Part shown: piece by piece, positions 45,180 through 55,248 of the stretch
Position numbering within the stretch: the stretch's first letter is position 1
Layout of the letters: each line of letters begins with the position of its first letter
Source of the DNA: Pomphorhynchus laevis
Taxonomy: Eukaryota; Acanthocephala; Palaeacanthocephala; Echinorhynchida; Pomphorhynchidae
DNA: 64,000 nt
Assembly (NCBI GenBank): GCA_012934845.2
Contig: WNNJ02001187.1
Coordinates: forward strand, 248,001 to 312,000
Reading direction: 5' to 3'
The notes under the pieces: generated by a model
Told to the model about the DNA's origin: nothing
Database searches by the model: none
The model's input: only the letters and a program-made list of their open reading frames with translations
Made by a program: the position numbers and the translations under genes

Positions 45180-45965
45180 TGTTAAAGGTCGTTTTAATTT
45201 CTCTTTATATAATTTAGATTTTTTTACACAGTTAGGAACAAATTTATATTCTATAAAGCTTAAAAATAAGTCAGCTACAATTAAGCTAATATTACTACAT
45301 TATATTTAATATATTAAAAAAATATATTAAGATTTAATATATTTATTTTAATATAATATACTAAATAGATTATATTTACTATATAATTTTGTGTTAATTT
45401 ATATATTCGACTATTTCCTGTTTTTTATTTCTATAGTAACCTAGTTTTTCTAACCGAGTGCCATAACTTTGTTTAAAATATGCATCTATTAAATTATTTA
45501 AATGCTTTTAAAAGCCAATATCGTTACAAATTGTTGTAATTCTTAAAATTTCATTATTTAATGTATAATATTTTATATTATATGGTATGCATGAATGCTC
45601 ATGCAAAAATATGTTTCTTGTAAATTTAAATATGTCATCTTTACGATATAAATTAATAGTAGTTTTAGTTAATGTTAATTTAATGTTCATATCTAGATAT
45701 ACACCTTCTTTATCATTAATATTGGTTTTGTTAAGAATAAGACTTTCTGGATAAATGTGCTCACTAATTGAATAAAAATTATTAGAATTAAATACACATA
45801 TATCATCAATGTATCGAAACATATATTTCATATATTTATATTGTTTAGATTTAGTTTTTACACAGTTATGAACAAATTCATGTTCTATAAAGCTTAAAAA
45901 CAAGTCAGCTATAATTGGGCTACTATTACCACCCATTGTCACACCTTTTACTTGTCTAAATATAG
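45180..45965 (-). mobile_element. Naiad fragment N10 (RT C-terminal half)
   Basis: A 144-codon frame (45942-45508) covers GGNSSPIIADLFLSFIEHE, RYIDDICVF and the following region. The ORF end (45400-45500) is frame-shifted and 45200-45300 repeats a short RT piece. From 45966 to 46536 I see no gene or element. Confidence 0.75.
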
Positions 45966-46536
45966 ATGTCCCTACTTTTCATACGTTTATAAAATTTCAT
46001 ACGTTTATACAATTTAGATTTATTTTTAAAAGCAAATTTTTTAATTTCATTACATTTATATTTCATTCATTTTTAATAAAACCAGCATGTTAAAAATATG
46101 AATTCAGTATTTTTTAATTCTAAAATTATTAAAATCCTTTCAAATAATAAAAATCGATTATTTTGCATAACATTATAAGTTGGAAATAAATGCCACTTTT
46201 GAACAGCGATTGTATAGCAATCAAAGAGATCGAGACTTTAGAATTTGTCATCTTTTGAATTTGATTTTAAACAAAATATTGTTTCAATTCATCAAAAATT
46301 ATTTTTATTTAATATTCTTTAATATACAATGTTTAATTTATAAAAACTTCTTTGATACAAAGTTAAATAATCTTGATTTACAATTTTTCATTATATAACA
46401 GTAAAATATACTGACATTGTATGAAATTGCTAACTTTTATTTAATCTCGATTGTTGTATCAAGTTTATAAGTATTTAAGTCTTATGTTTATAGTTTATAC
46501 ATTCATGATTTTATAATACAAATAATATAGTAAATT

Positions 46537-46608
46537 GGCTCAGTGGTCTAGTGGTATGATTCTCGCTTTGGGTGCGAGAGGTCTCGGGTTCGATTCCCGA
46601 CTGAGCCC
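46537..46608 (+). tRNA. tRNA-Pro (anticodon TGG)
   Basis: A full cloverleaf: acceptor GGCTCAG/CTGAGCC, a D-arm with box A-like GGTCTAGTGGTA, anticodon stem CTCGC/GCGAG around loop TTTGGGT (anticodon TGG, 46569-46571) and T-arm TCGGG-TTCGATT-CCCGA (box B), with discriminator C at 46608. No intron; CCA is not encoded. A T4 tract at 46617-46620 can end RNA polymerase III transcription. It decodes CCN proline codons. Confidence 0.97.
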
Positions 46609-46768
46609 TGAAGATAGTTTTGTCAACTATCGTTTGTAAGTTTTTACTCTTTGCTGAAATATTTTTAGCTTTTGTCTCCCGACTGAGCCCTCACCACTTA
46701 GTAATTATATGTCAACTATCCATCATAAGTATTTAATCTTTCCTGAAATATTTTTAGCTTTTGTCTCA
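46598..46768 (+). repeat. Tandem duplication of the tRNA 3' end and flank
   Basis: The block from CCCGACTGAGCCCT through GAAATATTTTTAGCTTTTGTCT occurs twice (about 46598-46678 and 46679-46768), the second diverged. So a fragment of the T-arm/acceptor 3' strand sits about 80 bp after the real gene. It lacks the rest of the tRNA. From 46769 to 47049 nothing else is seen. Confidence 0.75.
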
Positions 46769-47049
46769 ATTAAAGCAATTTTCTATTTTACAAGTCAATT
46801 TGCAAATTTTGTAAAATTTTTTATTGATTTAATTAAATGACGTTAAAATTGTCTTGGTTATTAAAATTCTTACAATCTGAAATAAGTACAAAACTTGTTC
46901 AACTGCAGTACGATTATTCTGTTCACAGTGCTTGGTGCAATACAAAGAACAAGGAACTTAATAAAGTTTGATAACTCATAAAAATACAATCTGAAAGCGG
47001 AAAGAAAAAACCCTACAACGATCCACGCTCAACTCGCGTATCTCTTCGA

Positions 47050-47820
47050 ATGCGAGAGAATTCTGAATCTCGCGGAATGCAAGAGAATGACGTCCCCAGT
47101 CTGGTCAGGAAAACAAATTATGAATCATCCGGACTAATTCGAGGAGATATCGTGTCGGAAAAAGGACAATGCAGCATTTGTCGTCGATTATTTTGCTTAA
47201 CTTCTACCGGCCGAATACGCAGGCATGGCCCATCTCCCGGCTGTCCCGATTACGGTCAAACGCCTACTTTCATAAATAGTTCGGAATCATTCGATACTCA
47301 GGCTGACAACACCTTTTCATGGGAGCATTGGGATATCGCGTTTATCGAGATGCTACCAGTTCGGTTGGTTCGAGGAATACTCAGATCTGCCAGGCCCCAG
47401 CTAGCTACAACTCTTTCAATCATTTTGGCTGACATTGCGAGGGACTACCAGAAGGAAGATGCGTGGATTAAATTGTTGATGTTCGCAAGAATGGTTATCC
47501 ACGTGCCTGTAAGGACTGAGGAAAATGGCAATCGCAGTTTGTCTCAGAAGATAATAAAGGTATGTCTTAAATCATTTGATATGACATCCAGGTCAGTTGA
47601 TGATGTTGTGGAGCGAAGGTGGGGGAGACCCGGCAACCGAACTAAAGTAGACGATCGCGAGGCCAATAGAAATCTTTGTCGCAGAGTTTCAGAAATGCTG
47701 GAAGACGGTGATGTTTGCGGCGCAATCAGATTGGTGAGCAGCGACGACGGAATAGTGCAATTCGACGATCGAGTTTTGTCAGAACTAAGGTCCAAACACC
47801 CCCACGAACTAACCAATTAG
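47050..47820 (+). CDS. LINE C N-terminal ORF with CCHC zinc finger
   Basis: A 256-codon open frame. Residues 38-66 hold a C-x2-C...H...C finger (CSICRRLF ... RRHGPSPGC) like the N-terminal DNA-binding fingers of R2-type LINEs, used for target recognition. The rest (WDIAFIEMLPVRLVRGILRSA; SLSQKIIKV) resembles no domain I know. It ends at TAG 47818-47820; RT-homologous sequence resumes downstream in other frames, so it is a truncated part of the element's single ORF rather than a separate gene. Confidence 0.65.
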   Translation: MRENSESRGMQENDVPSLVRKTNYESSGLIRGDIVSEKGQCSICRRLFCLTSTGRIRRHGPSPGCPDYGQTPTFINSSESFDTQADNTFSWEHWDIAFIEMLPVRLVRGILRSARPQLATTLSIILADIARDYQKEDAWIKLLMFARMVIHVPVRTEENGNRSLSQKIIKVCLKSFDMTSRSVDDVVERRWGRPGNRTKVDDREANRNLCRRVSEMLEDGDVCGAIRLVSSDDGIVQFDDRVLSELRSKHPHELTN

Positions 47821-50068
47821 GTGGGACACATACGCAAGTTCAAATTCACAGTGTACCGCCATATGCTTTCCTTGTTGTCGCTGCTGACATCGTGAAGTCT
47901 GCTCTCCGCCTCTTTCCCAATTCTTCTTCAAGTGGATAAGATGGACTCAGTCCACTACATCTAAAAGACCTGACTGGTCGCTCGTGCGGCCTTCCAGGGG
48001 TTCGCATAGTGCATTCATAGCTGAATTCATCACCGTCGTCTTAAAAGGTTGTGTGTCGGATTCAATAAGGAAATTTTTCTGCGGTGCTAAACTACTGGCA
48101 TTACAGAATCCTAATGGCGGTATCCGTCCGAATGCCGTGGGCTTTACGCTGCGTCGATTGGCTACAAAGATTGTGCACGTTGGGCATCCAATGACATTCT
48201 AGATGAGTTCGTACCTCGACAATTTGGCGTTGGAATACCACGAGGAGTTGAAGCTGTGACTCACGCATCCAGATATTTTGTCGCGAACGCCTTAGTCCCT
48301 GGAGTAGCGCTCGCCAAGCTCGATTTTCATAACGCTTTCAACACGGTCGACCGCGACCACATGATTGACACGGTTCGAAGGAAGCTACCAGCAGACCTAC
48401 CTTTCGTTAACATGTGCTATAGTGAGGAGAGTCATCTTATTGCGGGCGCATCAATAATTCCATCCGCCGAAGGTGTACAACAAGGAGACCCACTCGGTCC
48501 TCTGCTTTTCTCGCTTACCGCAAATGAAGTTGTCAAACTCTGCCAGTCACCTTTTTGTGCATGGTATCTCGACGACTGTATTTTTTTTTGGGGGGGGGGT
48601 GACTTGGATACGATTTACTCTGATGTAGCTAAAATAATCGATCAGGGTTCAAGAATTGAACTGACATTATATCCTCAAAAGTCGGAGTTAATCACCCGAG
48701 ATCATAAAGATCAAATTCGTTTGATAGAATTGATTTCTGAAAGCATTCTCACTAGTCTTAACGACGCTGTTATCTTGGGTACTCCTGTAGAAAACGAGTT
48801 GGCGCTCGATGAAACCGTGAATCAATGTGTATCGCTTCTCCAGAACACTGTCAAACGAATAGCTGATCTATCCAGACAGGATGCCCTGTTTCTATTGCGA
48901 TGTAGCTTCAACATACCACAGATTTCTCATCTGCTACGCTGTGCCCCTTGCTTTTTATGTCCATCTTTAAGAATTATGACGAAGTCCTTAAGTCCGCTCT
49001 TGCCAACATCTTGAATTTATATCTGGATGATAATGCATGGCGTCAAGCAACTTTTCCGATTGACTTGGGTGGCTTAAGGTTTATATCGCAATGAAGTTAT
49101 ATCCCTGCCGGCATATTTGTCCTCAATCACAGGTACGTCAATTCTCGTAAAGGCATAAGCCAGACCAAATTTTGGAGCAACCAGCGGAGTGGATGGCTCG
49201 GATTTCCAACACGGTGTGCGCGGATGGGCGGCTGTATGCGGGGAAGAGTTGCAACGGAAAAACACAAACAAAAACGTTGGTCTCGTCTTATGCACTTGGT
49301 CGCTAGTGGTTCACCCTTATCGGATGCTGATTCTTTTAAATGTCGAGCTAGACTGCTTGGAACGGTAGGCAAAGACTTCGGGTCTTTCGTGATGGCACTT
49401 TCAATCTCGGCGGTCGACACCAGATTGGACGATGTATCATTCACCATTGCCGTGGCGCTACGACTAGGTATCAAATTCAGCGGGGAATTCACATGTGGAT
49501 GCCGGAATTTCAGCGACTCATCAGGTTTGCACGGTCTGGACTGTCGATATAGCAAATCTCGGCGCAGTCGACATTCGGAGATGAACCACATAATTCGAAT
49601 GACTGTCTCTTCAGTATGGATACCTTCTCGACTAGAACCGGCTGGGTTGTGTCGCAGCGACGGCAAGCGACTGATGGTAGCACTTAGGTTCCATGGAAGG
49701 GCGGCAAATTGCTAATTTGGGACGCTACATGCATAAATCCTCTAGCGGCGAGCTACAAGGACAAGGCAGCCATTCGGACCGGGGAGGTTGCCGCCTTTGA
49801 AGAGAGCAAGAAGAGGTAAAAATACAAAGAGATCGACAATCGAATATATACATTCGTTCCAATCTCGGTCGAGTCCTTGAGTGTCTTGGGCAAGGAAACC
49901 TCGTGCTTTATTGAAGAGATCAGGAAGAGTATGTCAAAGACCATTGGCGAACCTCAATCAACGGCTTTCCTCAGGCAACGATTAAGCGCATCGATTCAAC
50001 GTGGGAACGCAGCGTGTATACTCGAATGCTTGGGGGACCAATCGGTTTCCGACTTTTTAACTGAATGA
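47050..50068 (+). mobile_element. RLE-type (R2/NeSL-like) LINE, copy C
   Basis: Spans an N-terminal frame (47050-47820), RT with GGIRPNAVGFTLRRL (about 48118), KLDFHNAFNTVDR (motif A, about 48320), GVQQGDPLGPLLFSL (about 48472) and WYLDDCIFF (about 48562), a Cys/His segment (CGCRNFSDSSGLHGLDC, about 49500), a decayed nuclease and the conserved C-terminal domain ending RLSASIQRGNAACILE...FLTE at a stop (50066-50068). Unlike copies A, D and E it ends there with no added module and belongs to a diverged subfamily. Several frame breaks; an unusual T9-G10 run lies at about 48581-48599. Confidence 0.8.
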
Positions 50069-50093
50069 CTGTACTTATTTCAAACTATGTTTT

Positions 50094-50935
50094 GATGATG
50101 ATATATGTGTATTTAATTCTAATAATTTTTATTCAATTAGTGAACAAATTTATCCAGAAAGCCTTATTCTTAACAAAACCAATATTAATGATAAAGAAGG
50201 TGTATATCTAGATATTAACATTAAATTAACATTAACTAAAACTACTATTAATTTATATCGTAAAGATGACATATTTAAATTTAGAAGAAACATATTTTTG
50301 CATGAGCATTCATGCATACCATATAATATAAAATATAATACATTAAATAATGAAATTTTAAGAATTGCAACAATATGTAATGATATTGGCTTTCTTCAAA
50401 ATCATTTAAATAATTTAATAGATACATATTTTAAACTAGGTTACTATAAAAATAACATCAAGCAGAAAATAGTAAAATATATAAATCAACACAATAATAT
50501 AAAGAATAAATTTAAACTCTTAAGTGGCAAATTTTTATGGATGGATAATAAATAATATACTTTGCATTAGAATAAGATACTAGATAGTTATTTCAGAGGA
50601 AATACATCATTAGCATGTATTTGGCCCCGCTGCTATGTTGGGTAGAGGAGTTAGGGGCCGAAACCTGATAGCATAGCAGTTCCTCCTGATGACCTCTAAT
50701 TCTTATTCTGATACAACGTCTGTTATTTATTAGTCAATTCATAAATAATGACGTTTATTTTAAATTTCATTTTTTATTTTAACTTGATTTAAATTATAGA
50801 AAATCTAAAAACAATTATTTATTTTATTATTTTATTATTACTTTTTGATTTAGCATTATTATGTTTTGTTTAATTTATAATTATATTAAATACGTAGACT
50901 CAGTTATCTGATTTGATTAATGAATGTTTGACTTT
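50094..50935 (+). mobile_element. Naiad fragment N11 (RT end + best-preserved structured motif)
   Basis: It starts inside the YIDD region directly after LINE C, continues through the ORF end (stop near 50555) and carries a clean structured motif (50594-50688) and the full 3' UTR to GACTCAGTTATCTGATTTGA. Useful as the reference for the 3' structure. From 50936 to 51150 only AT-rich sequence. Confidence 0.85.
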
Positions 50936-51156
50936 TATTTAATTAAATTAAAATAAATAATTTACAATGAAACATTTCTGCTCAATCTCTACACCTAATC
51001 ATTAGTATAATGTAACTTTATCTCTTAGAATATTTGAAGGATCAATATTTTTATTTTCACTTGGTTAAATTTTGATATGATGCAAAATAACTCTATCGAC
51101 TCGTTACTCTTTTTATTCCATATGGACGTCATATATATGGAAGTCATACGTAATAT

Positions 51157-51603
51157 TCAAGAAATCAATGAAAATATGTAAATTGATAAAATTACTAAAA
51201 TTCTGTTAATTAGGCAGTTACCATCGCTGGCGACCTCGCGGATCACAATCCCGTAATCATTGAGCTGGTTATGAAATGCAGCAGAAATCCCGTCAACTGC
51301 TGTGCAGCGCAGCTTCCGCATGTCCGTTCTAGAGTTATCACGAGAGTCGTATTGTTCGAATAAGTATTTTTCTGCATCGGACTTATACAGAGAAGTTTCC
51401 TCTCTCGCCGTTTCCGCACATTTGTTAATACTCGATTCGATGTCAGATGCATGTTCTTGTGACATTTCACAATCGTGGACATCAGATTGTGCCTTCGCAC
51501 ACACCTTTCTGATATTTTCCGTCTCGAGTGCAGCGCGAGACTGCTCCTCGCCAGCCATATCAAACGTCTGGAAGTGGTTCATTCTCCGTATGGGATTCTC
51601 CAT
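51157..51603 (-). pseudogene. OTU-like cysteine protease N-terminal fragment next to LINE E
   Basis: A 148-codon minus-strand frame. After an acidic, charged stretch (residues 15-95) it reads LNDYGIVIREVASDGNCLINRI. The glycine, the EV.SDGNCL with catalytic Asp and Cys, and the spacing fit the start of an OTU deubiquitinase fold. The remainder of the fold, including the catalytic His, is missing, and the tail becomes hydrophobic AT-rich noise. It follows the C-terminal domain of RLE LINE E on the same strand with about 40 bp between. An in-element OTU module and a captured host fragment are both possible. Confidence 0.55.
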
Positions 51604-51639
51604 TATGGGGTTAGCTATCTCGTAATACAGTTCAACAGA

Positions 51640-53205
51640 TTAATGCTAGATAATATAGCTTTTGAATTTCCTCTCATGAGTGACATTGATATTCGTTGAA
51701 AGAGCCGTGTGGATGTGATGTTGTACGGTAGATATGATCGAATTGCTAAGGATCAAGCGATTCGTCTGATGATTTTCTCACCATCCATATTCCAGCTACT
51801 GTAACACTTTAAGATTGCGGGTATGAAGTTATATCTCGTATCAATCATTTTAGCACGGTACTTCCTATCTTTGACCCATAATGCTTACTGCGCAGCTGCG
51901 TAACCGGGTACATAAGCTGACTGGCAAAGAAAGGATTCTGTAATAGATGTGTCACCGCGAAATCTATAGCATCTAAAAGATCCCCGTAGATCAGAAAATC
52001 GGCTGGCAGTTCTTGTAGATTTTGGACAAGGTTGCGAACCTCGCAACCCACATGCATTCCCGCTGATTGTGCCTACTAGAGAATGACGTCACGAATTTCA
52101 TTATGACGCATTCCTGGAAAACCGCCGTAGTTGCAAGTTGGTGCATGGAAGCCCTTAGCATCTGCAGTACGAAAACATCGACTACAACGGTAGTCATTTG
52201 GAGCAATTTGCTGGCCTAACCACATTCTTATAAAAATTTTAAATTCTTGGTCGGTAAGAGCTAAGCCGAGACTTCGATTTGGGACGCATTGTAACCACGC
52301 GTTCGCATGTGGCTGGAATACTGCTATTAGTCTGGTTCTTGTCCGATCATATCCAGTGTCTAATAGATATTTCCGATCGTCTGAGTCGATTTTAGACGAT
52401 ATTTGATGTTGTCTTATAGATTAAGCCTGATGTTCCACGTCTGTTCAGTGCAGTTCGAGTATTTTATTTGTGTTTACAAAGCCCGGAAATGTATTCGCAT
52501 CCTGGTTTACAAACGCAGCCAGTGTGGTGACGATTGCTGCAAAGGCTGCTGTTTTATGTTTGCTTGTGATAATAAGGCCCAGACCGCCCATTTATAGTGG
52601 GAGCTCAACTTGAGATCGTGTCCGCGCTGACAGTTGTGTTGAAGCGATGATTTCTATCGCCCGTACCGCAGAATTTTCAAACAACTTTCAGAAATATTCG
52701 GTGCTTGCTCGATCTACATTCCTCATTAGGAATGCTATTCGTTGAGCGAAAGCACAGTGGCGCAATAGCAGGTAAGCCGCATGAGCGTCCGGAAGCAACG
52801 CGACGAGCTCTGTGTCATTTACTAGGTTTGGTAAGCAACTATTTATGAGATATGCTTCTACAAACTCTTGCAAACCAATTGGGCATCCCAAAAGAGTGAA
52901 ATTGCCGTTAGTCTTGGTGTGTGGAGCGTGAGTCCATTCTGTCTGCATTAGATAATTGCTTCTGTGTGGCCTAATAATTCGATTTTTTGCAAATTCATTG
53001 ATATTCTGATTTTTCCATCTCATTTGCAATCATGTTTAATGCGATATCAACTGCCTTGGGTTCACCTTCGATTATTCCATCGTCCAAATACCACTTGTTA
53101 AAACCGATACCTGCGATCGAGTCGACTTTCCGAATAATCGGTTGAATTGCCATCGGGAAAAGGAACGGGCCTAGAGTGTTCCCTTGTTCTCCTGCTGACG
53201 ATGTT
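51640..53205 (-). mobile_element. RLE-type LINE, copy E, 5'-truncated
   Basis: On the minus strand: RT from just inside motif B (GPFLFPMAIQPI, about 53165) with WYLDDGIIEGEP (about 53095), a thumb-like region (53029-52688), the Cys/His segment, the restriction-like nuclease (LPADFLIYGDLLDAIDFAVT, about 51990-51930) and the C-terminal domain (FQRISMSLMRGNSKAILSSI, about 51700-51650). Several breaks. It belongs with copies A and D (YLDDGI) rather than copy C. Confidence 0.75.
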
Positions 53206-53985
53206 ATGCTTTTTGCTGCTCAAAATCGTAATTTTGATGGTTGCGAGTAGTACCATTTAATCCACAAACCATTTACTCTTTCCATTGCGTTATAATGAAC
53301 TTGAACACTCGGGTCGTTTGTTGAGCACAAACATGCGCGAGAAAGGAAGTGTCAAACTGCCTGTTTCAGCTGACTTTAGTGATTCTCTATGTGCTTTACT
53401 ACATTTCGGTAATCACCTGAATGAGCTGCTAGGCACACTTTTGCGAACCCTAAAAGGCTGGTCCAAATGCATTTGGTGAAAATGAGTGTTGACTTATTTC
53501 GGAAATTCCAAGTGATTCGTCTTACTGTCAGAGTAGGTGATGCTTATATATTGTGAAGCATTTCATATGCGTTCAAATTGTGAGAAACGTCGTTGGTCGG
53601 AGCCATCTCAGATCCTTTGTATGTTTGACGTTCGGCTGTAAGTTTGACATTAGAGGTAATATTCGATCCTTTGTAGGTTTGACGTTCGGCTGTAAGTTTG
53701 ACATGAGAGGTAATATTCGGTGCGTAATAAACAATCGAAGCGCAGCTAGTACATGGGTATCGAACCCAAAAGCTCTTGTGAAAACGTACATTTCCAGATT
53801 TTGTAAGTGCGATTGGCCTGTTACAATACGGGCAAATACCAAGCTTTACCCGTTCTATTGCGTCGTAATTAACTTAAACACAACTTTTTGTTAGAATTTA
53901 CATACTTAAAATAAAGAAAAAGTTTCGAGTTCAGTGCATTTACAATAAATTTACGTTTATTTGCGAAACCGTTGATATTGATGCA

Positions 53986-54048
53986 ATGGCAAAATATCGT
54001 GGTCGACCTCCTAAAAGCAGTGATGTTGCTCCAAATTCAACTTTTTAA
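53986..54048 (+). CDS. Mini-ORF with AT-hook, copy 1
   Basis: Twenty codons: MAKYRGRPPKSSDVAPNSTF. RGRPPK is an AT-hook core, which binds the minor groove of AT-rich DNA. It is probably the truncated start of a longer transposon or host ORF. No upstream partner is seen. Confidence 0.3.
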   Translation: MAKYRGRPPKSSDVAPNSTF

Positions 54049-54255
54049 AATTTTTCTGCTGCTCCGAATCGTAATTTTGATTGTTGCAAGTAGTACCATT
54101 TGATCCACTAACCTTTTACTCTTTCCATCGCGTTGTAATTAACTTAAACACAACTTTTTGTTAGAATTTACATACTTAAAATAAATAAAAAGTTACGAGT
54201 TCGGTGCAATTACAACAAATTTACGTTTATTTGCGAAACCGTTGATATTGATGCA

Positions 54256-54354
54256 ATGGCAAAATATCGTGGTCGACCTCCTAAAAGCAGTGATGTTGCT
54301 CCAAATTCAACTTTGAATTTTTTTTGTACTTTAAAATTTAATATTTGGTACTAA
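54256..54354 (+). CDS. Mini-ORF with AT-hook, copy 2
   Basis: Thirty-two codons beginning MAKYRGRPPKSSDVAPNST and ending in an AT-rich, probably meaningless tail. Its first 19 codons are identical in protein to copy 1, 270 bp upstream. Confidence 0.3.
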   Translation: MAKYRGRPPKSSDVAPNSTLNFFCTLKFNIWY

Positions 54355-54469
54355 AATGTAATTTAGAATTATTAAAATGTAATTCTAATTACAAAGATCG
54401 AAGTAAATTCTTGACATGGACACTGTTCACTGTTTTCAAAAAACTCGAACGTTTGGACAATTCATAAAA

Positions 54470-54690
54470 ACTGATATATCGTCCTGTTATTTGTTAGTCA
54501 ATTTATAAAAATATACTTTTATTTTAAATTTTAATTTTAAATTTTTTTCTTGATATAAATTATATAAAATCTTATAACAATTATTAAATAAATAAATAAA
54601 TAAATATTTATTTAATTATTTTATTTATCATTATGCTTAATTTATAACTAATTTAATAGACTGAGACTCAGTTACATGATCTGATTAGCT
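54470..54690 (+). mobile_element. Naiad 3' terminal UTR relic
   Basis: From CCTGTTATTTGTTAGTCAAT to the terminus GACTCAGTTACATGATCTGA. No structured motif or coding part. The flanking 54355-54469 and 54691-54955 hold nothing recognisable. Confidence 0.6.
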
Positions 54691-54968
54691 AAAAGTTTTG
54701 ATAATAATAAACTGATTACAATTGAATAATCCTTGAAAATGGTGTGCCACCGAAATATTGAATCAAAATTGTATAATAAATATCTCTTCGCTTTATTTGC
54801 AATCTAATGACAGTTGAATATAAAATATATCTGCTCTATTACGAATTTCATATAGATGACTAAAATTGAGAAAAAAATAAATAATGTTTGTGATTGATAA
54901 TTTTTCATAAATAATAATTGGAAATAGATCAAAGAAAAGAGAAAATTGTTTTTGATATTTCACTAAAT

Positions 54969-55027
54969 TCTGTTAGCATCTTCAGAAAATTTTTTGAAGA
55001 TGCTAACAGAAGTTAGCGAAATCAACT
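54969..55027 (+). repeat. Inverted repeat with hammerhead-like core
   Basis: Perfect 16-bp arms (54969-54984 with 54995-55010). The right arm continues as TTGAAGA, stem GCTAAC/GTTAGC with loop AGAA, then GAAA: a Penelope-type hammerhead with its first core base changed. The same motif, minus strand, recurs near 60345-60305. Confidence 0.6.
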
Positions 55028-55248
55028 ATTTAAAATGATAAATTTTCGTTCGAAACGTTTAAATATCGTTCTAGCGGTTTTTATGACATCAAATCAAAAG
55101 TAAAAAATATACAGATTCTTCTTTGCTAGTGCAAAAAAAAGAATATTCTTTGAAACCGAGAAGATAATAAATTATTAAAAATAAATTATTATTAATAAAT
55201 AATAATTTATTAATAAATAATCAATTATTAATAAATTATTATTAATAA

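Larger units (their letters stand above)
53211..54354 (+). repeat. Dispersed/tandem repeat of about 270 bp carrying an AT-hook mini-ORF
   Basis: A unit starting TGCTGCTC-GAATCGTAATTTTGAT occurs at about 53213 and 54058; the following part (AACTTAAACACAACTTTTTG to CCAAATTCAACTTT) occurs at about 53868-54046 and 54138-54315, 270 bp apart. Both later copies contain the mini-ORF listed below. Between them, 53612-53719 is a separate 2 x 54-bp tandem repeat (GATCCTTTGTA...AATATTCG). Confidence 0.7.

Noticed and set aside
50594-50688. Naiad 3' motif as a hammerhead or HDV-like ribozyme
   Set aside because: It contains GAAAC and, later, CTGATGA, but in an order that forms none of the three hammerhead topologies, and no P4-like hairpin or catalytic-C junction fits an HDV-like fold. 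I keep it as an unassigned structure.
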